This document shows, piece after piece, positions 1 to 6,231 of a stretch of 7,989 nt of DNA (the stretch's first letter is position 1; every line of letters starts with the position of its first letter). The position numbers and the translations under genes are program-made. The notes beneath the pieces are model-generated. The model was not told the origin of the DNA. It saw only the letters and a program-made list of their open reading frames with translations, and searched no databases. The stretch comes from Asaia bogorensis (lineage in GTDB: Bacteria > Pseudomonadota > Alphaproteobacteria > Acetobacterales > Acetobacteraceae): assembly GCA_945871455.1 (NCBI GenBank), contig CAMBXJ010000190.1, positions 1 to 7,989 of the forward strand, given 5' to 3'.

Positions 1-285
1 CCCGCGCCCGCACTCCCAGAAAACGCTCGGCCTAGCGACTTCCTGCGCGCCGCCCAGGGAGCCCTGGCAGCCGGACGCACGGGGGAGGCGCAACAGGCGC
101 TGGAAATGGCGCAAACCCGCCTGCTCGACCGATCGGTGCCGCTGGGTCAGACCAACGACCCCAGCAACGACGCGGCGGTGCGCCAGATTTCCCAGGCGTT
201 GCGCGCTTTGTCGGAAAGCGACCGTGCCGGCAGCATGCAGCAGATCCAGTCGGCCATGGCCTCGGCTGCCGCCAGCGGAAACTGA
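1..285 (+). CDS. Hypothetical Ala/Gln-rich protein, C-terminal part (5' end outside window)
   Basis: Reading frame 1 is open from the first base to a TGA at 283-285 and gives 94 residues. The segment is rich in Ala, Gln, Arg and Ser and reads like amphipathic helices: FLRAAQGALAAGRTGEAQQA is followed by LEMAQTRLLDRSVP, then an Asn/Asp-rich turn (QTNDPSNDAAV), then a second helical stretch ending ASAAASGN. This pattern recalls small exported or periplasmic hypothetical proteins seen in Acetobacteraceae, where the N-terminus is a signal peptide and a Pro/Ala-rich linker. That resemblance is from memory and unverified, and the N-terminus is missing here, so export cannot be judged. The next gene starts about 60 bases downstream on the same strand with no obvious terminator between, so co-transcription is plausible. 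No function is recognised. Confidence 0.7.
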   Translation, partial: PAPALPENARPSDFLRAAQGALAAGRTGEAQQALEMAQTRLLDRSVPLGQTNDPSNDAAVRQISQALRALSESDRAGSMQQIQSAMASAAASGN

Positions 286-344
286 GTGCGGTGGGGCGCC
301 TCGATCAGGCATAATGCGTGCCTGTCCCGAGGGAGCATCGTCCT

Positions 345-842
345 ATGAACCCCTGGTCTTGCACCTATCATCGCCGATGGTCGGCGCGATCGCCCGCCAC
401 CCGGGCGGCTAACGCAATGCCCCACATCCCCGCCGCGCGCCGCACGGGCTGGGGGAAAATGCTCCTGTGTTCCGCCCTGTTCGGGTGGATGATGGCTGGT
501 CCGGCACAGGCGAGGGTGATCCTGGGCTTCGGCCTGGGATTGCCGCTGTTCGTGCCGCCCTATTACGCTCCGCCGCCGGTCTACTACCCGCCGCCGGTGT
601 ATTATGCGCCGCCGACCTATTACTATCCGCCGCCCGCCTATTACAGCGCGCCGCCCACGCCGCTGTTAACGCCTCCCCCGCCCGCTTCGGGACGCGGCGC
701 GTCTGGTTATCCGGCCCAGGCTGCCGGCCAATCCTGCAACGCCGGCGCTTATATTTGCCCGATGGACCAACCAGTCATCCCCGGCTCCGCGTGCTACTGC
801 CGCGGTAACCAGGGACAGAAAATGTGGGGCCGAGCGGGGTGA
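345..842 (+). CDS. Small exported Pro/Tyr-rich repeat protein with four-cysteine C-terminus
   Basis: This 165-residue protein has three parts. First is a basic N-terminus and a hydrophobic segment (LLCSALFGWMMAGPAQA, about residues 40-56) ending in an AxA-type signal peptidase I site. Second is a repeat region (about 70-105) of Pro-Pro and Tyr-Tyr blocks such as PPYYAPPPVYY. Third is a tail with Cys131, Cys138, Cys150 and Cys152 (SCNAGAYICP, ACYCRG). The likely destination is the periplasm or cell envelope; the four cysteines could form two disulfides there. The ATG at 345 was chosen because GAGGGAG lies 9 bases upstream, but this makes an unusually long signal segment. ATG 417 would give a more normal 32-residue signal peptide with a poorer ribosome site, so the start is uncertain. 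The 3' end overlaps the start of the GH15 gene, which suggests co-expression. Function is unknown; a structural or surface role is only a guess. Confidence 0.75.
   Translation: MNPWSCTYHRRWSARSPATRAANAMPHIPAARRTGWGKMLLCSALFGWMMAGPAQARVILGFGLGLPLFVPPYYAPPPVYYPPPVYYAPPTYYYPPPAYYSAPPTPLLTPPPPASGRGASGYPAQAAGQSCNAGAYICPMDQPVIPGSACYCRGNQGQKMWGRAG
561..657 (+). repeat. Degenerate tandem repeat encoding Tyr-Tyr/Pro-Pro units
   Basis: About five imperfect copies of an 18-21 base unit of the form TAYTAY-n-CCGCCG follow one another inside the exported-protein gene. Each encodes YY plus one or two residues plus PP or PPP. The units vary at third codon positions (tat/tac, ccg/ccc/cct), so they are kept at protein level rather than being fresh DNA duplications. 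Such runs can still change copy number by slippage. Confidence 0.7.
811..815 (+). promoter_or_regulatory. Ribosome binding site supporting the GTG start at 824
   Basis: AGGGA lies 8 bases before the GTG at 824, inside the coding sequence of the preceding gene. It favours 824 over the in-frame GTG at 839, whose overlap with the upstream TGA (GTGA) is also a classic coupling arrangement but which has a weaker upstream site. Confidence 0.5.
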
Positions 843-2776
843 AGGGGACGGGGCGGCTAATTGAGGACCATGGGCTGATTGGCGATTGCCGGACCGCGGC
901 GCTGGTCGCCAATGACGGCACGATCGACTGGCTTTGCTTTCCCCGCTTCGACTCTCCCGCCTGTTTCGCCGCCCTGCTTGGTGGCCCGGACAATGGCTTC
1001 TGGCGCATTGCACCCGTTGCACCCGTCACGCGGGTCAGCCGTCGCTATCGACCCGAGACGCTGGTGCTGGAGACATTGTTCGAGACCACGGATGGAAGCG
1101 TCGTTCTGCTCGACTTCATGGTGCCGGGTGGAGACGGCCGGGACGGAAACTACGTCGTGCGTGTCATTGAGGGACGCGGTGGAACGATCCCGATGCGCCT
1201 GACCCTGGTGCCGCGCTTCGCTTACGGCTCGGCTATTCCTTCGATCAGGCGCCTGGACGATGGCGGCATCCATGCCGTCGCCGGACCGGACCAACTGGTG
1301 CTGCGCGGGCCGGGGGTGGAGGTTGGGCCGGATGCCAGCATCGTCGCTGCTTTCATTGTCGCATCCGGTAGCCCGCCCTGTGACGCAACAGGGGGCGCAT
1401 CCGCGGACGGGTCCGGAGGCGCATCTGGCGATGCATCCGGGCGAACATCGGATGGCGCCCCAGATTGCGCACCAGATGGCACACCGGGCGGCGCGTCAGG
1501 TGCGCGCATCGCGTTCGTGTTGAACCATGCACCGTCGCACCATCCCGTTCCTCCATCGCCGAACGCGGACGCCGCACTGGCCGAAGTCGCCAGGTTCTGG
1601 CGGGATTGGGCCAAAAAATGCACCTATCGCGGGCCATGGCGGGATCAGGTGCTGCGGTCCCTGCTCACCCTGAAGGCTCTGACATACGAACCGACGGGCG
1701 GGATGATCGCCGCGCCGACGACGTCCCTGCCCGAGCGTCTGGGCGGGGAGCGCAACTGGGATTACCGCTATTGCTGGCTCCGCGACTCCAGCCTGGCGCT
1801 GACCGCCCTGATGCGGGCTGGGTTCGGGGCCGAGGCGCGGGCCTGGACTGCCTGGCTGCACCGGAGCCTCGGCGGGGCGGTGGCACAGATGCAGCCACTC
1901 TACGGGGTGGCCGGCGAACGTCATATCGCGGAGTGGGAGGTGCCCTGGCTGGCGGGCTATCTCGGGTCGAAACCGGTTCGCATCGGCAATGCCGCCAGCA
2001 CGCAATGCCAGTTGGACATTTTCGGGTCGGTCATGGATGCCCTGCACCTCGCCGCGCAGTCGGGTGTGATCGATCCGCGCGATCACTGGGACATGGTGGT
2101 CGCGCTGGTCACGCATCTGGAGACCGTCTGGCACCTGCCCGACGAGGGGATATGGGAAGTGCGCGGCGGCGCGCGCCACTTTACCTATTCGAAGGCGATG
2201 GTGTGGGTGGCGTTCGATCGGGCCATCCGGATCGCCGAGGCGCATGGCCTGCCCGCGCCCTTTCAGCTCTGGCGCGGTCTTCGGTCCGCGGCTCATGCGA
2301 TGGTCTGCGCCGACGGGTTCAATCCAATCCGCAACAGCTTCACCCAATCCTTCAGCGACGACGTCCTGGACGCCAGCCTGCTGCTGCTGCCAGCCGTGGG
2401 ATTCCTGCCCGCCGACGACCCCAGGATCGTCGGGACCTGCGAGGCGATCGGTTGGGATTTGATGGAAGGCGGCCTGATCCGCCGCTACCGCACCGAGGAC
2501 GCCGGGGATGGCCTGTCCGGGACCGAAGGCAGCTTCCTGGCGTGCAGTTTCTGGTATGTGGACGCGCTGATCCTGCAGGGCCGTCTGAACGAAGCCAGCG
2601 CCATGTTCGAACGGCTGCTTGCCCTGAGCAACGACGTTGGCCTGCTGGCCGAGGAATATGACCCGTTGGCGCGTCGTCAGCTGGGCAACTTCCCGCAAGG
2701 CTTCTCGCATCTGGCGTTGGTGAACACGGCGTTGAACCTGGAAGCGGCGACCACGAAAGACGCGGCACAGCTATAG
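824..2776 (+). CDS. Glycoside hydrolase family 15 protein (glucoamylase/trehalase type)
   Basis: This 650-residue protein has the two-part GH15 layout: an N-terminal beta-sandwich (about 10-240, starting RLIEDHGLIGDCRTAALV and DGTIDWLCFPRFDS) and a C-terminal (alpha/alpha)6 barrel (about 270-640). RNWDYRYCWLRDS (310-322) is the substrate-binding signature, with R320 and D321 matching the fungal glucoamylase Arg-Asp pair. GIWEVRG places the general acid at E445, and LLAEEYDP places the general base at E610. Family members invert the configuration while releasing glucose from alpha-glucosides or trehalose. No signal peptide is seen, so a cytoplasmic enzyme acting on trehalose or malto-oligosaccharides is the most reasonable inference; the exact substrate cannot be assigned. 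The GTG start lies 19 bases inside the upstream gene and has AGGGA in front. Residues about 182-227 form a low-complexity insert; without it the length is close to the usual 600. Confidence 0.93.
   Translation: MGPSGVKGTGRLIEDHGLIGDCRTAALVANDGTIDWLCFPRFDSPACFAALLGGPDNGFWRIAPVAPVTRVSRRYRPETLVLETLFETTDGSVVLLDFMVPGGDGRDGNYVVRVIEGRGGTIPMRLTLVPRFAYGSAIPSIRRLDDGGIHAVAGPDQLVLRGPGVEVGPDASIVAAFIVASGSPPCDATGGASADGSGGASGDASGRTSDGAPDCAPDGTPGGASGARIAFVLNHAPSHHPVPPSPNADAALAEVARFWRDWAKKCTYRGPWRDQVLRSLLTLKALTYEPTGGMIAAPTTSLPERLGGERNWDYRYCWLRDSSLALTALMRAGFGAEARAWTAWLHRSLGGAVAQMQPLYGVAGERHIAEWEVPWLAGYLGSKPVRIGNAASTQCQLDIFGSVMDALHLAAQSGVIDPRDHWDMVVALVTHLETVWHLPDEGIWEVRGGARHFTYSKAMVWVAFDRAIRIAEAHGLPAPFQLWRGLRSAAHAMVCADGFNPIRNSFTQSFSDDVLDASLLLLPAVGFLPADDPRIVGTCEAIGWDLMEGGLIRRYRTEDAGDGLSGTEGSFLACSFWYVDALILQGRLNEASAMFERLLALSNDVGLLAEEYDPLARRQLGNFPQGFSHLALVNTALNLEAATTKDAAQL
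1367..1504 (+). other. Low-complexity insert inside the GH15 N-terminal domain
   Basis: Residues about 182-227 are almost only Gly, Ala, Ser, Asp, Thr and Pro, with repeated motifs such as GGAS, SGDASG and PDGTPGG, plus two cysteines (C186 and C215). They sit between two predicted beta strands (SIVAAFIVA before, RIAFVLNH after), where relatives normally have a short turn. The DNA shows recurring GGCGCATC, GGATGGC and similar words, consistent with growth by local duplication. It is in frame and probably a disordered surface loop. Confidence 0.65.
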
Positions 2777-3135
2777 GCCCCGCAAAAAAACCATTGCTTG
2801 AACCATGGGCTATCCGACCGACGGCCGTTCATCGCGATACCGTTCCAGCAAGTCCTGGGGGGCATGACGGTTGGGGTTAGGTTCGAACGGATGGTCCGGC
2901 GATCGATTAACGGCGAACGCTCCTGGTCACATCGGCCTTGGGGCAAAAATGTTGCCAATGATGAAACCTCTGTATAATTGATATTATATTAGAGAAATAT
3001 AGAAAATTAAAGATGTCAAAGGGGATTTATGAAGCGATTTTGAAATATACCGTGAACTAGCTATAAGCACGAGTTTAGATCGATTCGTGACGCTACTCGG
3101 GAGCACCGCTGGTTAGAAATCATTAGGAGTTCAGA
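2777..3135. other. Gene-poor spacer, GC-normal left half and AT-rich right half
   Basis: No convincing gene lies between the GH15 stop and the next start. Bases 2777-2945 have ordinary composition and contain a short start-less open stretch on the minus strand (2810-2926), described in the findings. Bases about 2960-3060 are strongly AT-rich and carry promoter-like words. No good Rho-independent terminator follows the GH15 gene: the only pairing noticed is a weak bulged match of ATAGGCCC (2773-2780) with GGGCTAT (2807-2813). Confidence 0.6.
2952..3006 (+). promoter_or_regulatory. Possible promoter(s) for the secreted jelly-roll-like protein
   Basis: A perfect TATAAT is at 2973-2978 with TTGCCA at 2952-2957; the 15-base spacing is short. 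An alternative is TTGATA (2978-2983) with TAGAAA (3000-3005) 16 bases later. Either would leave a leader of roughly 120-155 bases before the start at 3136. The AT-richness of this patch makes chance matches likely, so this is tentative. Confidence 0.35.
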
Positions 3136-3627
3136 ATGCGAAAACTAGGCCCCATAGTCATCGCCTGCATGATCGCCCTGTCCTGCGGCACAGCGATGGC
3201 AGCATCCATGGCAGCCATCACGAGCATGGAAACGCAACTCGTGAGCACTGCCAATAGCCAATTTGCTATCAAAATGGCGGGCCAAAGTAGTAGCGCGTTC
3301 AAAATCGACGGCACCAAGCTCACTATTCTTCGCGATGGGTTCTACGTAATCAATTCGGCCGCACAGGTCGGCGGCACGGGCACTGGCGATGTTTATATGT
3401 GGCTGCGGATCAACGGGAAGGATGTTCCCGAGTCAAATGCGATACAGACCATTCCCCTCCCGAAATTTACTGCCGTGCTTGTTACTCAGACCGGCATGGA
3501 CATGAAAAAGAACGACATACTAGAGATAATCATTGGGGCAACCGCGCCCAGTCTAGGTATTGTCGCGTCCAGACCCGCCAACATTCCGGAAGTACCGTCA
3601 ATCATTCTTTCGGTTCTCGAATTCTAG
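3136..3627 (+). CDS. Secreted hypothetical protein with C1q/TNF-like jelly-roll resemblance
   Basis: This 163-residue protein starts with a clear signal peptide (basic MRK, hydrophobic IVIACMIALSC, cleavage likely after AMA at residue 22). AGGAG lies 6 bases before the ATG, which supports the start. The mature part is rich in short beta strands. The order DGFYVINSAAQV (67-78), VYMWLRINGKDVPES (86-100), FTAVLVTQ (111-118), NDILEIIIGA (126-135) and PEVPSIILSV (151-160) resembles the C1q/TNF-type jelly roll found in some phage and bacterial surface or secreted proteins. In that fold the Gly-x-Tyr strand, the 'W-x-R-x-NG-x-x-V' strand and the final 'PSII' strand recur. This match is by eye. The gene is visibly less GC-rich and uses more A/T-ending codons than its neighbours, and it follows an AT-rich promoter region, which suggests horizontal acquisition. 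It stands alone and faces the acylase gene. Ligand and role are unknown. Confidence 0.8.
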   Translation: MRKLGPIVIACMIALSCGTAMAASMAAITSMETQLVSTANSQFAIKMAGQSSSAFKIDGTKLTILRDGFYVINSAAQVGGTGTGDVYMWLRINGKDVPESNAIQTIPLPKFTAVLVTQTGMDMKKNDILEIIIGATAPSLGIVASRPANIPEVPSIILSVLEF

Positions 3628-3677
3628 CGCAAATTCACCTCGTCATGAAAATACTCCGGCCCGTAATGCGAAAATGA

Positions 3678-3696
3678 AGGCCAAATGTCTTGGCCT
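3678..3696. terminator. Stem-loop after the secreted-protein gene, possible terminator
   Basis: AGGCCAA (3678-3684) and TTGGCCT (3690-3696) pair perfectly around a 5-base loop, about 50 bases after the stop codon of the plus-strand gene. There is no T run after it, so it is at best a weak or factor-dependent terminator. Confidence 0.35.
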
Positions 3697-3712
3697 GGCC
3701 CTACTGTCACTC

Positions 3713-3728
3713 GTCGACCTAGGTCGAC
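3713..3728. repeat. Perfect 16-bp palindrome
   Basis: GTCGACCTAGGTCGAC is a perfect inverted repeat with no loop. It overlaps the foot of the larger stem-loop to its right, so the two pairings exclude each other in RNA. As DNA it could be a dimeric protein binding site, but nothing else supports that. Confidence 0.5.
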
Positions 3729-3769
3729 CGGGTCGGTCCGGACACAATGCCGGACCGACCAGCGGTCGA
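3724..3769. terminator. Strong stem-loop between convergent genes, likely terminator
   Basis: TCGACCGGGTCGGTCCGG (3724-3741) pairs with CCGGACCGACC (3750-3760) and, after a 2-base bulge, with CGGTCGA (3763-3769). This makes an 18-bp, very GC-rich stem with an 8-base loop. It begins 2 bases beyond the stop codon of the minus-strand acylase gene, the usual place for a terminator or mRNA-end protector. It can work from both sides, as expected between convergent genes. No U run is present on either strand. Confidence 0.5.
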
Positions 3770-3771
3770 GC

Positions 3772-6114
3772 TCACCCCGGCGTCAGAACGAACCGCGTCA
3801 CCGCCGCACGGTCCACCGCGGGGCGGGAATACAGCATCGGGACATACTGCCCGCTCGCCCAAAGCGGGGCCATGTCGTCGTAATGCGCCGATCCGGGATC
3901 GCCCGACTGCCCGGGCGTGTTGATGACCTTGCTCTCGTCCCAGTCACCGACATCCACCACCATACGGAACGATGCCCCGGTGGTCAGGCGGAAATCCGTG
4001 CCACGATAGAGCGTGTTCATCGGGGTGGAGCCTGATCCGCCAATCGGCAGCTTCCCAACATCCCTCCCGGACGGCGACACCCGGGACAGCGGATGCGCGA
4101 AATACCCATGATGCAGATCGCCCCAACGCCAGGATGCCGGATCGTCCCCCAGCAAAGACCGGCACGTGCCGATGGCCGCGGTCAGGGTCTCGGTCAGCAG
4201 CGGTCCGGGCGCTTCCATGGCTTCCAACATCGCCAGCAGATGTTCGTTGTCGCCCGGCACCAGCAGCGCGCGCACAGCCGGATCATTGCTGACCCGGGAC
4301 AGCAACGCGGGCTTCACGTGCTTGCCCCACCAGATTTCGAACAACGCCGCGGCCGAGCTGTCTGCGCGCAATTGGAAGTCCCAACCGGTCAGCGTCGCCG
4401 CTGGACCCGTCAGTCCCGCCGGCAGCAGAGCACACACCCGGCGCGCGGGTATCGACAGGATGTCGCATTGCAGCGCCATCGAATCGGCCAGGGTATGCGC
4501 GGTTTGGGTATCCAGGACCTCGTGGATGCGGTTGCTGCGGGACCGTTCCGACCACTCGAAGCCGATCTTGCGGCGGTCATGGGGATAGTCGGACGGCAAG
4601 TTCATCTCGTTCGCCGTCGCGACGAAGCCGCGGTCCGGATTGACCACGCTGGGCAGCGCCGCCTGCGGATGGAACCCATCCCATTCATAACGCCCGTCGC
4701 CGGGCACCGGCAGCAACCCGTCCCAGTTCGGCCGGCGAGGCGACTTGCCGACGGCGAACCAGCCGATATCGCCTTCCAGGTCGGCGCAGATCTGGTTGAC
4801 CGTGGGTGCGGACCAGTGCTTCAGCGCCAGGCCGAATTCGAACGCCGATTTCGCGTCCATATAGGCCAACCGCCCCATATAGGCCGAGGTTCCCGGCTCG
4901 CTCCACACCGTCCGCACCGCGTAGGCGCGCCCTTTGGCGGCGTCCTGGAAGACGACCGGGCCGTGCCGAGTGAATTTCAGGGCCACTTCCTGCGGCGGCA
5001 TGCCGCGCACCTCGATCGTCTCGACCAGGGTGGTCATGCGTTCCCACCCATCGCCATAGCGATACCGGTCCGGATCGGCGGGATCGGTCTCGTAGACATA
5101 CAGGTCCTCCTGATCCATCGGGAAGATGGTCAGGCCGAATGCCAGCGTGTCGTTGTGGCCGATGAACACGCCCGGGGTTGGCGGTTCGGTGGCGCCGATC
5201 ACATCCAGCCCGGGCCCCGTCAGATGCACCACATAGCGCACCGAGGGCAGGCGGTATTCGCGATGGGGGTCGCTCGCCAGGATTGGCCGACCGGTGGCGG
5301 GGCGCGCACCGCTGACCACCCAGTTGTTGGACCCTTGGGCCGACGCCGCCTCCTTCGATGCATGCGGCATGGACGCGGTCGCGGCGGAGTCGCGCAGGAC
5401 CTCGTCGAAATCGTTCACCTTGGTCCAGCGCCAGGCATCCTCCGGCTTCGCCGCCAGCCGCTCGGGCGAGATATCGGGATCGACGGTCGCCAGCCAGTAG
5501 GTATCCATCACCTCCGGTGGGATGTCGGCCGGTTCGAGGCCCTCCGGAATACGCAGATCCCAGGGCGGCTCGATGGATTTGCGCGCGCGGTCGGTGTCCA
5601 GGGATGCCCTTGCCGCCACCTGGGCGCGAACGACCTCGGATTCCACATTGCGCGACAGGGCGTGGCTGCGCACGCGCACGACATCGGCGGCGTCCCAGCG
5701 GGCCGGCTTGATGCCCATGGCGGCGAATTCCGGGGGCAGCAGCGATGGGTCGGCCTCGGCCAACGCGAGATAGGCGTTGATGCCGTCGGCGAAGGCCCGG
5801 CAGATCGCCTCCGATTCGGGGTTGCCGTAAGCTGCCCACTCGGCCGTCATGTCGCCGCGATACACGAACAGGCGGGCGGCCCGGTCCTGGGCGAGGAATC
5901 CGGGTCCGTAATCGGCCGCCATCTGCCCCAGGCCGCGCTTGCGCCACAGGTCGATCTGGTAAAGCCGGTCGCGGGCGATGTTGAAACCCTGGACGAAGAA
6001 AACATCATGCGTGGTCTGGGCGCGGATATGCGGTATGCCCCAGCGATCGACAACGATCTCGGCCGGTTGCTGCAAGCCTGGCACGGTCATTGGATGGATG
6101 GTTGGATTGGACAT
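3772..6114 (-). CDS. Penicillin acylase family protein (Ntn hydrolase, putative amidase)
   Basis: This 780-residue precursor belongs to the penicillin G acylase / acyl-homoserine-lactone acylase superfamily of N-terminal nucleophile hydrolases. The N-terminal part has the family pattern VVDRWGIPHIRA, then FVQGFNIARDRLYQIDLWR. AQGSNNWVVSG marks the autocatalytic cut; Ser262 becomes the N-terminal nucleophile of a beta chain of about 519 residues. GHN (319-321) and the ATANEMNLPSDYP segment (Asn502 as oxyanion residue) follow, and the end has the typical PGQSGDP plus LWASGQY. Family members split amides such as beta-lactams, N-acyl-homoserine lactones or other acylated amines; the substrate here cannot be told. 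No signal peptide is visible, unusual for a family whose studied members are periplasmic. ATG 6114 is preferred because GGGGAC lies about 10 bases before it; ATG 6147, 11 codons upstream, has no ribosome site. Nothing suggests an operon. Confidence 0.93.
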   Translation of the reverse strand: MSNPTIHPMTVPGLQQPAEIVVDRWGIPHIRAQTTHDVFFVQGFNIARDRLYQIDLWRKRGLGQMAADYGPGFLAQDRAARLFVYRGDMTAEWAAYGNPESEAICRAFADGINAYLALAEADPSLLPPEFAAMGIKPARWDAADVVRVRSHALSRNVESEVVRAQVAARASLDTDRARKSIEPPWDLRIPEGLEPADIPPEVMDTYWLATVDPDISPERLAAKPEDAWRWTKVNDFDEVLRDSAATASMPHASKEAASAQGSNNWVVSGARPATGRPILASDPHREYRLPSVRYVVHLTGPGLDVIGATEPPTPGVFIGHNDTLAFGLTIFPMDQEDLYVYETDPADPDRYRYGDGWERMTTLVETIEVRGMPPQEVALKFTRHGPVVFQDAAKGRAYAVRTVWSEPGTSAYMGRLAYMDAKSAFEFGLALKHWSAPTVNQICADLEGDIGWFAVGKSPRRPNWDGLLPVPGDGRYEWDGFHPQAALPSVVNPDRGFVATANEMNLPSDYPHDRRKIGFEWSERSRSNRIHEVLDTQTAHTLADSMALQCDILSIPARRVCALLPAGLTGPAATLTGWDFQLRADSSAAALFEIWWGKHVKPALLSRVSNDPAVRALLVPGDNEHLLAMLEAMEAPGPLLTETLTAAIGTCRSLLGDDPASWRWGDLHHGYFAHPLSRVSPSGRDVGKLPIGGSGSTPMNTLYRGTDFRLTTGASFRMVVDVGDWDESKVINTPGQSGDPGSAHYDDMAPLWASGQYVPMLYSRPAVDRAAVTRFVLTPG

Positions 6115-6174
6115 GACGTGTTGCGTCCCCGGCGGTTGTCGGCGCATCGAACCATGGACATATGCGAAGCGCCA

Positions 6175-6206
6175 GGATGGATATGCGCCCGGATGGATAT
6201 GGCGCC
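6175..6206. repeat. Two-copy 16-bp tandem repeat
   Basis: GGATGGATATGCGCCC (6175-6190) is followed directly by GGATGGATATGGCGCC (6191-6206), with two mismatches. Further GGATGG words lie nearby (about 6090-6105 and 6222-6227). The repeat is about 60 bases upstream of the acylase start, where its promoter or an operator would be expected. Confidence 0.6.
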
Positions 6207-6231
6207 GATGGAGAGGTTGACTGGATGGACA

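Noticed and set aside
1496..2710. A 404-codon minus-strand frame across the GH15 gene
   Set aside because: It is a composition-driven shadow of the GH15 coding sequence, with no recognisable motifs.
2880..2888. GGTTCGAAC, like a tRNA T-loop, possibly an attachment-site copy of the tRNA-Gln end
   Set aside because: Only the short T-loop consensus matches; flanking bases do not match the tRNA-Gln 3' end and no cloverleaf can be formed.
3000..3135. Riboswitch or structured leader before the secreted-protein gene
   Set aside because: The leader is long enough, but no stable conserved-looking pairing or known aptamer pattern could be seen.
3674..3883. Short plus-strand frame beginning MKAKCLGLALLSLV, like a signal peptide
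   Set aside because: It has no ribosome site, runs through the stem-loop cluster and into the antisense of the acylase 3' end, and has no protein-like continuation.
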